Assembly: GCA_002842985.1 (NCBI GenBank)
Contig: PHEQ01000001.1
Span: 186,001-250,000 of the forward strand
Length of the DNA stretch: 64,000 nucleotides
Direction of reading: 5' to 3'
From: Alphaproteobacteria bacterium HGW-Alphaproteobacteria-1
GTDB taxonomy: Bacteria > Pseudomonadota > Alphaproteobacteria > Rhodobacterales > Rhodobacteraceae
In this document: positions 42,869 to 53,550 of the stretch, one piece after another
How the letters are laid out: every line of letters starts with the position of its first letter
How positions within the stretch are numbered: the stretch's first letter is position 1
Translations under genes and position numbers: made by a program
Notes under the pieces: generated by a model
Databases searched by the model: none
What the model was told of the DNA's origin: nothing
The model's input: the letters and a program-made list of their open reading frames with translations, nothing else

Positions 42869-44557
42869 CTAGCCCAGCAGCCTGCGCGCGATCACCTGCG
42901 CCTGGATTTCCGCAGCACCCTCGAAGATATTGAGGATGCGCGCGTCGCACAGAATGCGGCTGATCGTGTATTCCAGAGCAAAGCCGTTGCCGCCATGGAT
43001 CTGGAGCGCATTGTCTGCCGCTGCCCACGCGACCCGCGCACCCAGAAGCTTGGCCATCCCCGCTTCCAGATCGCAGCGCCGCCCGTGATCCTTTTCCCAG
43101 GCCGAGAAATAGGTGAGCTGGCGTGCCACCATGATCTCGACCGCCATCATGGCAAGCTTGTTGGCGACACGCGGAAACTCGATCAGTGCGCGCCCGAACT
43201 GCTTGCGGTCCTGCGCATAGCGCATCCCCACATCGAGCGCCGATTGCGCGACGCCAACGGCGCGGGCGGCGGTCTGGATGCGGGCGGATTCAAACGTCTC
43301 CATCAACTGCTTGAAGCCCTTGCCCTCTTCGCCGCCCAAGAGGTTCTCGGCCTTGACATGGAAATTGTCGAAGGCCAGTTCGTATTCCTTCATGCCGCGA
43401 TAGCCCAGAACCTCGATCTCGCCGCCGGTCATGCCGGGGGTTGGGAACGGGGCCGCGTCCGTGCCCGGCTCCTTTTCGGCAAGAAGCATGCTCAGGCCAC
43501 GGTGATCGGTCGTGTCGGGCACCGTGCGCACCAGAAGCGTCATCACATGGGTGCGCGCGGCATGGGTGATCCAGGTCTTGTTGCCGGTCACGCTCCAGTC
43601 GCCGTTTTCATCCCTGACCGCACGGGTGCGCAGGCTTCCCAGATCCGAGCCGGTATTGGGTTCGGTGAAAACCGCCGTGGGCAACGTCTCGCCACTGGCA
43701 AGGCGCGGCAGCCATTTGGCCTTCTGCTCTTCGGTGCCGCCGCAGAGGATCAGCTCGGCGGCGATTTCCGAGCGTGTGCCAAGGCTTCCAACCCCGATAT
43801 AGCCACGGCTCAACTCCTCCGAGACCACGACCATCGACGCCTTGGACAGACCGAAGCCGCCATATTCCTCGGGGATGGTCAGGCCGAAGACACCCATCTC
43901 GGCCAGGTCCTCGATGATCTCCATCGGAATGAGCTCGTCCTTGAGGTGCCAGTCATGCGCATGGGGCTCGACCTTCTCGACCGAGAAGCGGCGGAACTGC
44001 TCGCGGATCATCTCCAACTCGTCATCCAGACCGGTGCGGCCCACGGTGATCTCGGCGGCGCGCTCCTGCATCAGCGCGACAAGGCGCAACCGCGCCGCCT
44101 GGGTGTTGCCTTGGGCGATGAGCGTGCGCACCTCCGGCGTGCGGAACCGCGACAGTGCTTCCTCGTCAAGCCCAAGATCGGCGGGGCGCAGCACCTCGCC
44201 CTGATTCATCGCGATGCCACCCGCGATCTGGGCCAGGTATTCGCCAAAGGCGATCTGGTGGATAAGCTGCTCGACCTCGCCGAAATTCGCTTCCTCCGAC
44301 AGGCGCGTGGCCCAGCCCTGCATCTGGCGCAGCGCCTCGACATAGGTGGCCAGCCAGGCAAGGCCATGTGTGGCGCTTTGTTCGGCATCCATCGCCGCGC
44401 CCGAAACGCGGCCATCGCGCGTGACAGCGGTGCGCACCGCGTCTTTGGCCTCTGCCAGAAGGGTTTCGGCGGGCGTGATCGCCGCAGCGGCAAGCGTCAG
44501 CAGATCGCCGAGAAGGGTGGGCCGGGGCATCGCAATGTCCTGTCCGTCATGTGCCAT
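42869..44557 (-). CDS. mcd: (2S)-methylsuccinyl-CoA dehydrogenase-type acyl-CoA dehydrogenase
   Basis: A 562-residue flavoprotein. ATG 44557 follows AAGGA. It has a ~160-residue N-terminal extension before the ordinary acyl-CoA dehydrogenase domains, the hallmark of Mcd from the ethylmalonyl-CoA pathway. Core motifs include FTEPNTGSDLGSLRTRAV, TGNKTWITHAARTHVMTLL and the C-terminal IHGGNGFALEY. Mcd oxidises methylsuccinyl-CoA to mesaconyl-CoA and passes electrons to ETF. The pathway replenishes glyoxylate during growth on acetate or C1 compounds, which fits the methanol genes nearby. The assignment rests on the extension and remembered Mcd sequence. Confidence 0.8.
   Translation of the reverse strand: MAHDGQDIAMPRPTLLGDLLTLAAAAITPAETLLAEAKDAVRTAVTRDGRVSGAAMDAEQSATHGLAWLATYVEALRQMQGWATRLSEEANFGEVEQLIHQIAFGEYLAQIAGGIAMNQGEVLRPADLGLDEEALSRFRTPEVRTLIAQGNTQAARLRLVALMQERAAEITVGRTGLDDELEMIREQFRRFSVEKVEPHAHDWHLKDELIPMEIIEDLAEMGVFGLTIPEEYGGFGLSKASMVVVSEELSRGYIGVGSLGTRSEIAAELILCGGTEEQKAKWLPRLASGETLPTAVFTEPNTGSDLGSLRTRAVRDENGDWSVTGNKTWITHAARTHVMTLLVRTVPDTTDHRGLSMLLAEKEPGTDAAPFPTPGMTGGEIEVLGYRGMKEYELAFDNFHVKAENLLGGEEGKGFKQLMETFESARIQTAARAVGVAQSALDVGMRYAQDRKQFGRALIEFPRVANKLAMMAVEIMVARQLTYFSAWEKDHGRRCDLEAGMAKLLGARVAWAAADNALQIHGGNGFALEYTISRILCDARILNIFEGAAEIQAQVIARRLLG
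42870..42909 (-). repeat. 40-bp repeat, resident copy within mcd 3' end
   Basis: The original copy of the repeat at 42782-42821. It contains the final codons and stop of mcd; identity ends where the sequences change to CCGCAG here and ACGCGT in the extra copy. Confidence 0.85.
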
Positions 44558-44590
44558 GAATCGCGTCCTTTTCTGATTACCGCCTTCTAT

Positions 44591-44621
44591 CTATTATGCA
44601 GATGCAGCGCAACTATTATGC
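44591..44621. promoter_or_regulatory. Paired 9-bp direct repeats in the mcd/TSUP promoter
   Basis: CTATTATGC occurs at 44591-44599 and 44613-44621, 22 bp apart (about two helical turns), in an AT-rich patch 34 bp from the mcd start and 80 bp from the TSUP start. It is a candidate regulator site. Confidence 0.4.
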
Positions 44622-44700
44622 CAATTGTCGCAGGGTTTTGTTCGAAAATTACGCTCGTGTTTTTTGCGGCGCGGGGTCGGGGGGCGTGGTAACTCGGGGG

Positions 44701-45468
44701 ATGGAACAGGTTTTGTCGAATCTCTCTCCCCTGGTCATGGGTTTTGTCGTGGCAGTGGCTATTTTTGCCGGGATGATCAAGGGGATGGTCGGATTTGCCA
44801 TGCCGACGGTGCTGATGGCAGGGCTGAGCACGGTGCTGTCGCCCGACCTGGCGCTGGCGGGGCTGATCCTGCCGACGCTTCTGAGCAATCTCTGGCAGGC
44901 GCTGCGGCAGGGGCTCGGGGCGGCGCTGGCGTCGCTGGTCCGCTTCCGCGCTTTTCTGATCGCCGGGGGGGTGGTGATGGCGCTGGCGGCGCAGCTTGTG
45001 CCCGTGCTGCCGCCCTCGGCCATGTTCCTGATCATTGGCCCGCTGATCACGCTCTATGCCGCAAGCATGCTGCTGGGGCGCGGACTGCGGGCGGGGACGG
45101 GCCTGCGCGGCGAGGCGGGCATGGGCGCGCTGGCGGGATTTTTGGGCGGCATATCCGGCATCTGGGGGCCGCCCACGGTGGCGATGCTGGTCGCGCGCAA
45201 CACCGAGAAAACGGAACAGATCCGCGTACAGGGCGTCATCTACGGGCTGGGATCGGTGCTGCTCTTGGTCTCGCATTTCGGCTCGGGGGTGCTGCGGGCA
45301 GAAACCTTGCCGCTGTCGCTCGCGCTGGTGCCGCCGGCGCTTCTGGGCGTGCTGATCGGCTTCCGGCTTCAGGACCGTCTGGACCATGACATGTTCCGCA
45401 AGGTCACGCTCTGGGTGCTGCTCGTCGCGGGGCTCAACCTGATCCGGCGCGGCGTGCTTCTCATGTGA
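44701..45468 (+). CDS. TSUP-family (TauE/SafE) membrane transporter
   Basis: A 255-residue protein with about eight hydrophobic helices and the duplicated TSUP layout (GMIKGMVGFAMPTVLM early; GALAGFLGGISGIWGPPTVAML in the second half). Family members export sulfite, sulfoacetate or related organic anions. ATG 44701 lies after GGGGG. It is divergent from mcd, which might hint at an organic-acid cargo, but the substrate cannot be read from the sequence. Confidence 0.85.
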   Translation: MEQVLSNLSPLVMGFVVAVAIFAGMIKGMVGFAMPTVLMAGLSTVLSPDLALAGLILPTLLSNLWQALRQGLGAALASLVRFRAFLIAGGVVMALAAQLVPVLPPSAMFLIIGPLITLYAASMLLGRGLRAGTGLRGEAGMGALAGFLGGISGIWGPPTVAMLVARNTEKTEQIRVQGVIYGLGSVLLLVSHFGSGVLRAETLPLSLALVPPALLGVLIGFRLQDRLDHDMFRKVTLWVLLVAGLNLIRRGVLLM

Positions 45469-45527
45469 CAGCAGGCGCGGTTCCCCCCTTGCAAAGCCCG
45501 CCCGTCCCCGTCTATGAAGCGCGGCAC

Positions 45528-45617
45528 GGAGAGGTGGCCGAGTGGTCGAAGGCGCACGCCTGGAAAGTGTGTAGGCGGGGAACCGTCTCCAGGGTTCGAA
45601 TCCCTGTCTCTCCGCCA
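45528..45617 (+). tRNA. tRNA-Ser(GGA), CCA encoded
   Basis: Ninety bases with acceptor GGAGAGG pairing to TCTCTCC, anticodon stem CACGC/GTGTG, loop CTGGAAA giving anticodon GGA, a long variable arm (serine type), and a T-loop GGTTCGAATCC. It ends in G followed by encoded CCA. Confidence 0.97.
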
Positions 45618-45807
45618 CAAACCATTGAAAGCATTGAGTAATTTTTAGATCAAGGGTTTCTAATGCCGATCTAGTGACAGTTTTCGCGCGGTGGTTTCAG
45701 GATGCCCACAGCTCACTGCCGCGATTGCACTGCTTGAGCGACTTTTCCACGCAAGCACCAGGTCCAAAAGTGCGTGGAAGTGCAAGTTATTGATTTATAG
45801 TATTTTT

Positions 45808-45884
<77 letters not shown>

Positions 45885-45931
45885 CTGCGGGCTCGCTATA
45901 GCGGCCATCGGACGGTCCCGCAATCGCTAAT

Positions 45932-47152
45932 TCAGGCGAAGAGGTCATGCGCCAGTTCCAGCGCCTCCACAAGTTTGTCGACTTCCGCCCTCGTGTTGTA
46001 CATCGCGAAAGAGGCCCGGCAGGTGGCCGACACGCCAAGATGGTCCATCAGCGGCCCGGCACAATGTTGGCCGGCACGCACCGCGATGCCCTTCTTGTCG
46101 AGGATGGTCGAAATGTCATGCGCGTGCGCCGCGCCCTCCATGGTAAAGGAAAAGATCGCGGCCTTGTCTGGGGTCGTGCCCTGAAGGCCAAGCCAGTTCA
46201 GCCCCGAGAGCCGCGCGCGCGCATAACGCGCAAGGTCCGCCTCGTGGGCTGCGATGGCCTCCATCCCCACGCCCATCATATATTCGAGCGCGACGCCAAG
46301 CCCGATCGTCTGCACGATGCCGGGCGTTCCGGCCTCGAATTTCATCGGCGGGTCGTTATAAATCACAGCCTCCTTGGTCACCTCGCGGATCATGTCGCCG
46401 CCGCCCATGAAAGGGCGCATCTCGGCCATGCGCTCACGCCTCACGAAGATCGCGCCAGAGCCTGACGGACCATAGAGCTTGTGGCCGGTTATGGCGTAGA
46501 AATCACAGCCCATCTCGTCGAGGTTGAGCGGCATGTGCACAGCCGCCTGAGAGCCATCGACCAACACGGCGACCCCCTTCGCGCGCGCCGCATCGCAGAT
46601 GGATTTCACATCAACAATGGTTCCCAATACATTGGAAAGATGAGTGATTGAGACAAGTTTTGTCTTCGGGCCAATGGCGTCGATGACCTTTTGCGGATCG
46701 AGATGGCCGGTCGCATCCACATCCACCCATTTCAGCACCACGCCCTGCCGCTCGCGCAGGAAATGCCAGGGCACGATATTGGCGTGATGCTCCATGACCG
46801 ACAGCACGATCTCATCGCCCGGCCCCATCCGGGGCATGGCCCAGCCATAGGCGACCATGTTGATCCCCTCGGTGGTGCCGGAATTGAGCACGATCTGCCG
46901 CTCATCCGCCACGCCGAGAAAGCGCGCGATGATGCCGCGCACGGCCTCGTATTTCTCGGTGGCTACATTGGAAAGGTAGTGCAAGCCTCTGTGAACATTC
47001 GCATATTCATGAGAGTAGGCCTGTGTGACCGCATCGATCACCGCGCGCGGTTTTTGCGCCGAGGCGCCGTTATCGAGATAGACCAGCGGCTTGCCGTTCA
47101 CCTCGCGCGCCAGGATCGGGAAATCGGCCCGGATCTTCTCGACATCATACAT
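45932..47152 (-). CDS. sufS: Cysteine desulfurase SufS
   Basis: A 406-residue PLP enzyme that takes sulfur from cysteine for Fe-S assembly. Start ATG 47152 ([14 protein letters not shown]). The PLP lysine is K225 in [10 protein letters not shown], and the persulfide cysteine is C364 in AGQHCAGP, type II pattern. It is the last suf gene here; the sufE, sufT or sufA genes often found next to it are not in the window, and tRNA-Arg follows. Confidence 0.95.
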   Translation of the reverse strand: MYDVEKIRADFPILAREVNGKPLVYLDNGASAQKPRAVIDAVTQAYSHEYANVHRGLHYLSNVATEKYEAVRGIIARFLGVADERQIVLNSGTTEGINMVAYGWAMPRMGPGDEIVLSVMEHHANIVPWHFLRERQGVVLKWVDVDATGHLDPQKVIDAIGPKTKLVSITHLSNVLGTIVDVKSICDAARAKGVAVLVDGSQAAVHMPLNLDEMGCDFYAITGHKLYGPSGSGAIFVRRERMAEMRPFMGGGDMIREVTKEAVIYNDPPMKFEAGTPGIVQTIGLGVALEYMMGVGMEAIAAHEADLARYARARLSGLNWLGLQGTTPDKAAIFSFTMEGAAHAHDISTILDKKGIAVRAGQHCAGPLMDHLGVSATCRASFAMYNTRAEVDKLVEALELAHDLFA

Positions 47153-47154
47153 GG

Positions 47155-47751
47155 TCACATCCCTCCGATCATGGTCACGCCAAGCAGGCTCAAGAGCACG
47201 CTGAGCGCCACCGCCAGCACGACGATGGATGCCACCACCGCGCCTGCCGCGCGAAACAGGTTGCCGAAGCCATGCGCCACATCCACAAAGGCCAGAAGGA
47301 TCACGATCCCCCAGACCGCCGCCACCAGCACCACCAGCGCACCGAAAACCGGAGCCATCAGCGCCAGCACCACCACGCCCAATTGCACCAGCAGACGCAG
47401 CACCTGCATCCATGTGAGCAGGACCAGCACGTCGCCGACGCCACCCTGCCCGCCCATGAAGCGCCCCACATGGGTCAGCGCCAGCACGGTGAAGGCAAGC
47501 GCACCAAAGAGCATCAGGGCGAACAGCACCGGCATGTGAAAGGCCGGCCCCACCATGCCCATGGCCATCGGGTCAGAGGGCGGGCTCATGCGGATCGAGA
47601 GCGTATAGACCAGCGTGTTGAGCACCGCCATGAGCGCCAGCCCCAGCCACGCGGCCTCGGCGGGCACACGCAGCGCCAGGACACGCGCGGCGGCTGCGCG
47701 CGGCTGAAACAGGGTCTGCCGCACCAATGCCCAGAAATCCGCGCCGTTCAT
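47155..47751 (-). CDS. Yip1-family membrane protein in the suf operon
   Basis: A 198-residue protein with about five hydrophobic helices starting after MNGADFWALVRQTLFQPRAAA, a typical Yip1-domain opening. ATG 47751 overlaps the previous gene's stop by ATGA. Similar genes occur between sufD and sufS in Rhodobacterales. Function unknown. It ends 2 bp before sufS. Confidence 0.78.
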   Translation of the reverse strand: MNGADFWALVRQTLFQPRAAAARVLALRVPAEAAWLGLALMAVLNTLVYTLSIRMSPPSDPMAMGMVGPAFHMPVLFALMLFGALAFTVLALTHVGRFMGGQGGVGDVLVLLTWMQVLRLLVQLGVVVLALMAPVFGALVVLVAAVWGIVILLAFVDVAHGFGNLFRAAGAVVASIVVLAVALSVLLSLLGVTMIGGM

Positions 47752-48233
47752 CGCCTGCTCCATCCTGCCTCACGCAGACCCGATAGCCAGAACCACAGGA
47801 AAACGCCACACCAGATCGCGCCGATGACCGTCATCCCCGCGCCGGGGCCGATGAATCCGGCAACCAGCCCGTGCAGCAATAAAACGGGCGCGGCTGCGAG
47901 AAAGGCCCAGAACAGGACGATCCGCGCGCCAAAACCCGTCACGCGCCCGCCGATCACGCGCGCGAAAAGTTGGCTGATGAAGGCCAACAAATAGAACATC
48001 AGCGGCGCGATCACGATCCAGCCCAGAAGCGCGCCCGCAAGGCGCGGATTGAGCGCCTCCTGGGCCAGATGCGCCTCTCGGGCCAGTCGCGGCCATTGCG
48101 CCACGAACACCAGCGCGCACCCCCCCATCAGCAGCGCCAGCGCGCGGTCCTCTCGCGGGCCCATGGCCAGAAGCCGCGCCACCACCCGGCGCGGCCCCCG
48201 ATAGGTGGCAACGATATCCTGTGCGACGGGCAT
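47748..48233 (-). CDS. Second Yip1-like membrane protein in the suf operon
   Basis: A 161-residue protein with about four hydrophobic helices (GALLGWIVIAPLMFYLLAFI and others) and the N-terminus VAQDIVATYRGPRRVVARLL. Its ATG is shared with the sufD TGA (TGATG) and its stop overlaps the next Yip1-like gene. Its tight coupling to sufD suggests a link to Fe-S assembly, but no role is known. Confidence 0.75.
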   Translation of the reverse strand: MPVAQDIVATYRGPRRVVARLLAMGPREDRALALLMGGCALVFVAQWPRLAREAHLAQEALNPRLAGALLGWIVIAPLMFYLLAFISQLFARVIGGRVTGFGARIVLFWAFLAAAPVLLLHGLVAGFIGPGAGMTVIGAIWCGVFLWFWLSGLREAGWSRR

Positions 48234-49513
48234 CAGCCGTGCCGCCGCTCCAGCCAGGCCTCGAAATGACCGATGATCTCGTCGCGCAGCCCTTCATCGG
48301 CAATCTCGTCCACCGCCTCGGCCAGAAACGACACCACCATCAGGTCGGTGGCGATGGGTTTGGGGATACCGCGCGCGCGCAGATAATAAAGCGCGTCCTC
48401 GTCGATAGCACCCGAGGTGGAGCCATGCGAACAGGCCACGTCATCGGCATAGATCTCAAGCTCGGGCTTGGCGAGGAACTGGCTGTCGTCATCAAGCAGC
48501 AGCGCCTGGCTGATCTGGTAGCCATCGGTTTTCTGCGCGCCGGGTTTCACGAGGATCTTGCCCTGAAACACGCCCGTGGCCCCGTTTTGAAGCACCTTCT
48601 TGAAGACCTGACGGCTTTCGCCGCGCAGCGCGTCATGGGTGATGAACACCGTGTCATCATGGTGAAAATCACCGCCCCCCATCGCCGCACCAGCGACATG
48701 GGCGCTGGCATCATCGCCCGCGATCTCTATCACGCATTCGTTGCGCGTGAGCACGCCATTGGCAGTCAGGCTGAAGGTCTTGAACACGGCCTCTCGGGCG
48801 AGGCGCGCAAAAACATGCGTGATCGCGCGGCGTTCATGGTCGGGCCCTTGAATGCGCAGGTGGTGGAAGGCGGCGCTTTCGGCCACGTCCACTTCCATCA
48901 CCTTGTTGAACCGCGCGGCGGCCGGGCCGGTTTCAAGAAGGGTCAACTCGGCCCCGGCATCAAGCCGTATGCAATGGTGCAAGATCGCGTCGGAAACCTC
49001 TGATTTGTGGACATAAACCAGATGGATCGGCTTGCGGGCCCGCCCCGTCACATGGATCAGGACGCCATCGCGCGCCTGCGCGGTGTTGAGCGCGGCCAGC
49101 GGTCGCGGCACAGGGTTTTGCCCGCGCGCCTCGAGTGTGCCGTAAAGATCGCGCGCCCAGTGGATATCCTGCGCCTCGACATCGGCCAGCCGCTCGATCC
49201 GCACGCCCTCTAGCGCCAGATCGTCGCTTGCCTGCGGGTCAAACACGCCATCCACGAACACGATGCGCAGCCGATCACGCGTGCCGAACACCTCGGGCAC
49301 CTCGCCCTGAAAGAGCGCGGCGCGCGGGGCCTCGGGCGTGGTCAGGCTGTCGGGACGGGTGAATTTCCAGTACTCGTCACGCCGCTGCGGCAAGCCCATC
49401 CCGGCCAGCCGCGCCTGTGCCGCCTTGCGGGCCGCCGTGATCCAGACACCGCCCTCGGGAAGGGGTCGGGTATCCATGGCCGGGGCGTCCTTCGCCTGCG
49501 GGCTCGCCATCAT
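48233..49513 (-). CDS. sufD: Fe-S assembly scaffold subunit SufD
   Basis: A 426-residue beta-helix protein of the SufBC2D complex. The C-terminal signature DDVACSHGSTSGAIDEDALYYLRARGI is clear. ATG 49513 overlaps the sufC stop by ATGA. It works with SufB and the ATPase SufC to build clusters in the cytosol. Confidence 0.93.
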   Translation of the reverse strand: MMASPQAKDAPAMDTRPLPEGGVWITAARKAAQARLAGMGLPQRRDEYWKFTRPDSLTTPEAPRAALFQGEVPEVFGTRDRLRIVFVDGVFDPQASDDLALEGVRIERLADVEAQDIHWARDLYGTLEARGQNPVPRPLAALNTAQARDGVLIHVTGRARKPIHLVYVHKSEVSDAILHHCIRLDAGAELTLLETGPAAARFNKVMEVDVAESAAFHHLRIQGPDHERRAITHVFARLAREAVFKTFSLTANGVLTRNECVIEIAGDDASAHVAGAAMGGGDFHHDDTVFITHDALRGESRQVFKKVLQNGATGVFQGKILVKPGAQKTDGYQISQALLLDDDSQFLAKPELEIYADDVACSHGSTSGAIDEDALYYLRARGIPKPIATDLMVVSFLAEAVDEIADEGLRDEIIGHFEAWLERRHG

Positions 49514-50265
49514 GCCACCTCCGTCAGGATGTCGGCATAACCGTTTTTCTCCACCTCAAGGGCAAGCTCGGCCCCGCCCGACTTGATGATCCGGCCATCG
49601 GCCATGATATGCACCACATCCGGCACAATATGGTCCAGAAGCCGTTGATAATGAGTGATAACCAGAAATCCGCGCCCTGCGTCGCGCAGGGCGTTCACAC
49701 CATCGGCCACGAGCTTCATCGCGTCCACATCGAGGCCCGAGTCGGTCTCGTCGAGGATGCACATCCGCGGCTCGAGCATGGCCATTTGCAGGATCTCGTT
49801 GCGCTTTTTCTCGCCGCCCGAAAAGCCCACATTGACCGGGCGCTTGAGCATGTCGGCGTCGATCTTGAGTGCCTTGGCCTTTTCGCGCACGAGCTTGAGG
49901 AAATCGGCGGCGCTGATTTCGCCCTCGCCGCGCGCCTTGCGCTGTGCGTTCACGGCGGTGCGCAGAAAGGTCATGTTGCCCACACCGGGGATTTCGACAG
50001 GGTATTGAAACGCAAGGAAAAGTCCGGCAGCAGCGCGCTCTTCCGGTTCCATCTCCAGCAGGTTCGCACCGTCGAGGGTGGCGCTGCCTTGCGTGACGGT
50101 ATAGCCGCCCCGACCCGAGAGGACATAAGACAGCGTCGATTTACCCGAGCCGTTCGGCCCCATGATGGCATGAACCTTGCCCGCCTCGACACTGAGGTTG
50201 ACGCCCTTGAGGATCGCCTTGTCCTCTTCTTCAAGATCGACGTGCAGGTTATTGATTTCCAGCAT
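49510..50265 (-). CDS. sufC: Fe-S assembly ATPase SufC
   Basis: A 251-residue ABC-type ATPase without membrane partners. Walker A is GPNGSGKST, the signature is FSGGEKKRNE, Walker B gives CILDETDSGLD. It binds SufB and SufD and drives cluster assembly. The gene lies 30 bp after the methyltransferase-like gene. Confidence 0.96.
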   Translation of the reverse strand: MLEINNLHVDLEEEDKAILKGVNLSVEAGKVHAIMGPNGSGKSTLSYVLSGRGGYTVTQGSATLDGANLLEMEPEERAAAGLFLAFQYPVEIPGVGNMTFLRTAVNAQRKARGEGEISAADFLKLVREKAKALKIDADMLKRPVNVGFSGGEKKRNEILQMAMLEPRMCILDETDSGLDVDAMKLVADGVNALRDAGRGFLVITHYQRLLDHIVPDVVHIMADGRIIKSGGAELALEVEKNGYADILTEVA

Positions 50266-50295
50266 TTTACTTCCTCTCAGGTGTTTCTTGCGGCG

Positions 50296-50898
50296 TCAGG
50301 GCCGCAGCATCATCTCGATTGCGGCAGCAAGATCGCGGGGCGCAAGCACAAGCGGCGCGACCTCGAATTCGGCCATGCGTCCGATCATCCGACGCGGTGC
50401 GCCGATGAACTCCTCGATCCGGTGGTAATGGCGACGCGGCGCGTAATCGTCGAACAGCAGCCGAAGCGGCGCTGTCGTGTGAATGGCCGCCGCCAGCGCG
50501 CAACCGGTGCGAAATCGCCCGTCCACCAATACCAGATCGGGGGTTACGTCCTTGCGCTCCCAGATCCCGAGCGGATAGCGCGCATAGCGCAGATAGCCGC
50601 TCTTGTTGGCGGGATGACCCCAGTCCTCGGTCGGGCCGATATCGGCCCAGATCACCTCGACCGTCGTTCCGGGCGCGGGCGGGTTGGCCTCGAGCCAGCC
50701 GCGCATCATATCGGCCCAAGCCTCGTCGCTCTCGACCGACCAGACGCGTTTGCCCGCCATCTCGGACGCCATCACCGTCGAGCCGCCCGAGCCGTATTCG
50801 AGGATCGCCGAGGCGTCTTCGTAGGCCGCGCGCAGATGGGCGGCCTCGGCCTCGGGCAGGGTCAGCTCCGGACGCGCTATGGTGGAGGTGTCGGTCAT
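50296..50898 (-). CDS. SAM-methyltransferase-like protein inside the suf operon
   Basis: A 200-residue protein starting at ATG 50898. The segment AILEYGSGGSTVMASEMAGKRVWSVESD looks like a SAM-binding loop with an acidic strand end, and PDLVLVDGRFRTGCALAAA is like the following motif. A gene at this place, between sufB and sufC, is common in Rhodobacterales and described only as hypothetical. A methylation target has not been shown. Confidence 0.72.
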   Translation of the reverse strand: MTDTSTIARPELTLPEAEAAHLRAAYEDASAILEYGSGGSTVMASEMAGKRVWSVESDEAWADMMRGWLEANPPAPGTTVEVIWADIGPTEDWGHPANKSGYLRYARYPLGIWERKDVTPDLVLVDGRFRTGCALAAAIHTTAPLRLLFDDYAPRRHYHRIEEFIGAPRRMIGRMAEFEVAPLVLAPRDLAAAIEMMLRP

Positions 50899-50914
50899 CG
50901 GGACGCGGGGGCGC

Positions 50915-52438
<1,524 letters not shown>

Positions 52439-52454
52439 CGCCTCACTCCAATTC

Positions 52455-53498
52455 TCAGGCCAGTCTGGCCCGGTGTCGCTGCCAGCGTTTTGCCCAAGCC
52501 TCGGCAAAGCGCATGACGTCCTCCTCTGTTACCTCCGGCCCGAGCGAGACGCGCAGCGCCGACGATGCGGCGGGCACGTCATAGCCCATGGCCAGCATGA
52601 CCCGGCTGGCCTGGACCTTGCCGCTGGAACAGGCCGACCCTGCCGAAACGGCAAAGCCCGCAAGATCGAGCGCCATGACCTGCGTCTCCCCTTTCCATCC
52701 CGGTGTCAGGAAGCAGCTTGTGTTGGGTAGCCGGGCCGAATCTTTCCCGACAAAAATAGTCTCATTAGAAATCTCTGCAATAGCGGATTCTAGAATGTTT
52801 CTAATTTTTTCCACCCGCGCCCAGACATCCAAGGTCAGATCGCGGGCCGCCGCCTCTGCCGCCGCGCCGAAACCGGCGATACCGATGATGTTCTCGGTGC
52901 CCGCCCGGCGGCCCATCTCCTGCCCGCCGCCCCTGATCCGCGCCGCCAGATCGGTGCCGCGCCGCACCACCAGCGCGCCGATGCCCTTGGGGCCGCCCAG
53001 CTTGTGCGCCGAGACAATCGCCATCTGCGCCCCGGACCAGTTGAAGGCCACGGGCAGCTTGCCGAAAGCTTGCGTCATGTCGCTGACGGCAAGTCCCTCG
53101 GGCAGGGTCTGGATGATGCCGGTTTCGGAATTGGCCAGTTGCAGCGTGCTGCGGGCGGGGTCTTTGACGGCGACCTGCCCGTTTGCGCCGACCTCCAGAT
53201 CCTCGGTGATCCAGGCGCGCACCGCGTCATGCTCGATCCCCGCCCCGACAAGGCCGCGCCCCTCAAGGGCAAGCGCCGCTGCCTCGGTCGCGCCGGAGGT
53301 GAATATCACATCCGCCCCCTCGGCCCCGAAGGCCGCCGCCACCTGCGCGCGCGCCCGCTCGATCAGGCCCTTGGCCGCGCGCCCCTCGGCATGGACCGAG
53401 GACGGGTTGCCGATGACATCCATCGCCGCGACCATCGCCGCGCGCGCCTCGGGGCGCAACGGCGCCGTGGCGTTGCAGTCCAGGTATATACGTTTCAT
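52455..53498 (-). CDS. Cysteine desulfurase, NifS/IscS type
   Basis: A 347-residue PLP enzyme of the type I class, distinct from SufS. The PLP lysine is K166 in [10 protein letters not shown], and the active cysteine is in [11 protein letters not shown]. The start is ATG 53498. It heads the suf operon, a place usually preceded by the regulator gene iscR/rirA; that regulator is absent here and lpdA precedes instead. Two desulfurases in one operon is normal for Rhodobacterales. Confidence 0.93.
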   Translation of the reverse strand: MKRIYLDCNATAPLRPEARAAMVAAMDVIGNPSSVHAEGRAAKGLIERARAQVAAAFGAEGADVIFTSGATEAAALALEGRGLVGAGIEHDAVRAWITEDLEVGANGQVAVKDPARSTLQLANSETGIIQTLPEGLAVSDMTQAFGKLPVAFNWSGAQMAIVSAHKLGGPKGIGALVVRRGTDLAARIRGGGQEMGRRAGTENIIGIAGFGAAAEAAARDLTLDVWARVEKIRNILESAIAEISNETIFVGKDSARLPNTSCFLTPGWKGETQVMALDLAGFAVSAGSACSSGKVQASRVMLAMGYDVPAASSALRVSLGPEVTEEDVMRFAEAWAKRWQRHRARLA

Positions 53499-53525
53499 TC
53501 CGTCCCTCTCGTGGCTTTCGCCTTG

Positions 53526-53548
53526 GGGACGGACTGTCGCGCCGTCCC
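53526..53548 (-). terminator. Hairpin between lpdA and the suf operon
   Basis: GGGACGG pairs with CCGTCCC around a 9-base loop, directly after the lpdA stop. It probably ends lpdA transcription. The 52-bp gap leaves little room for a suf promoter beyond it. Confidence 0.5.
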
Positions 53549-53550
53549 AG

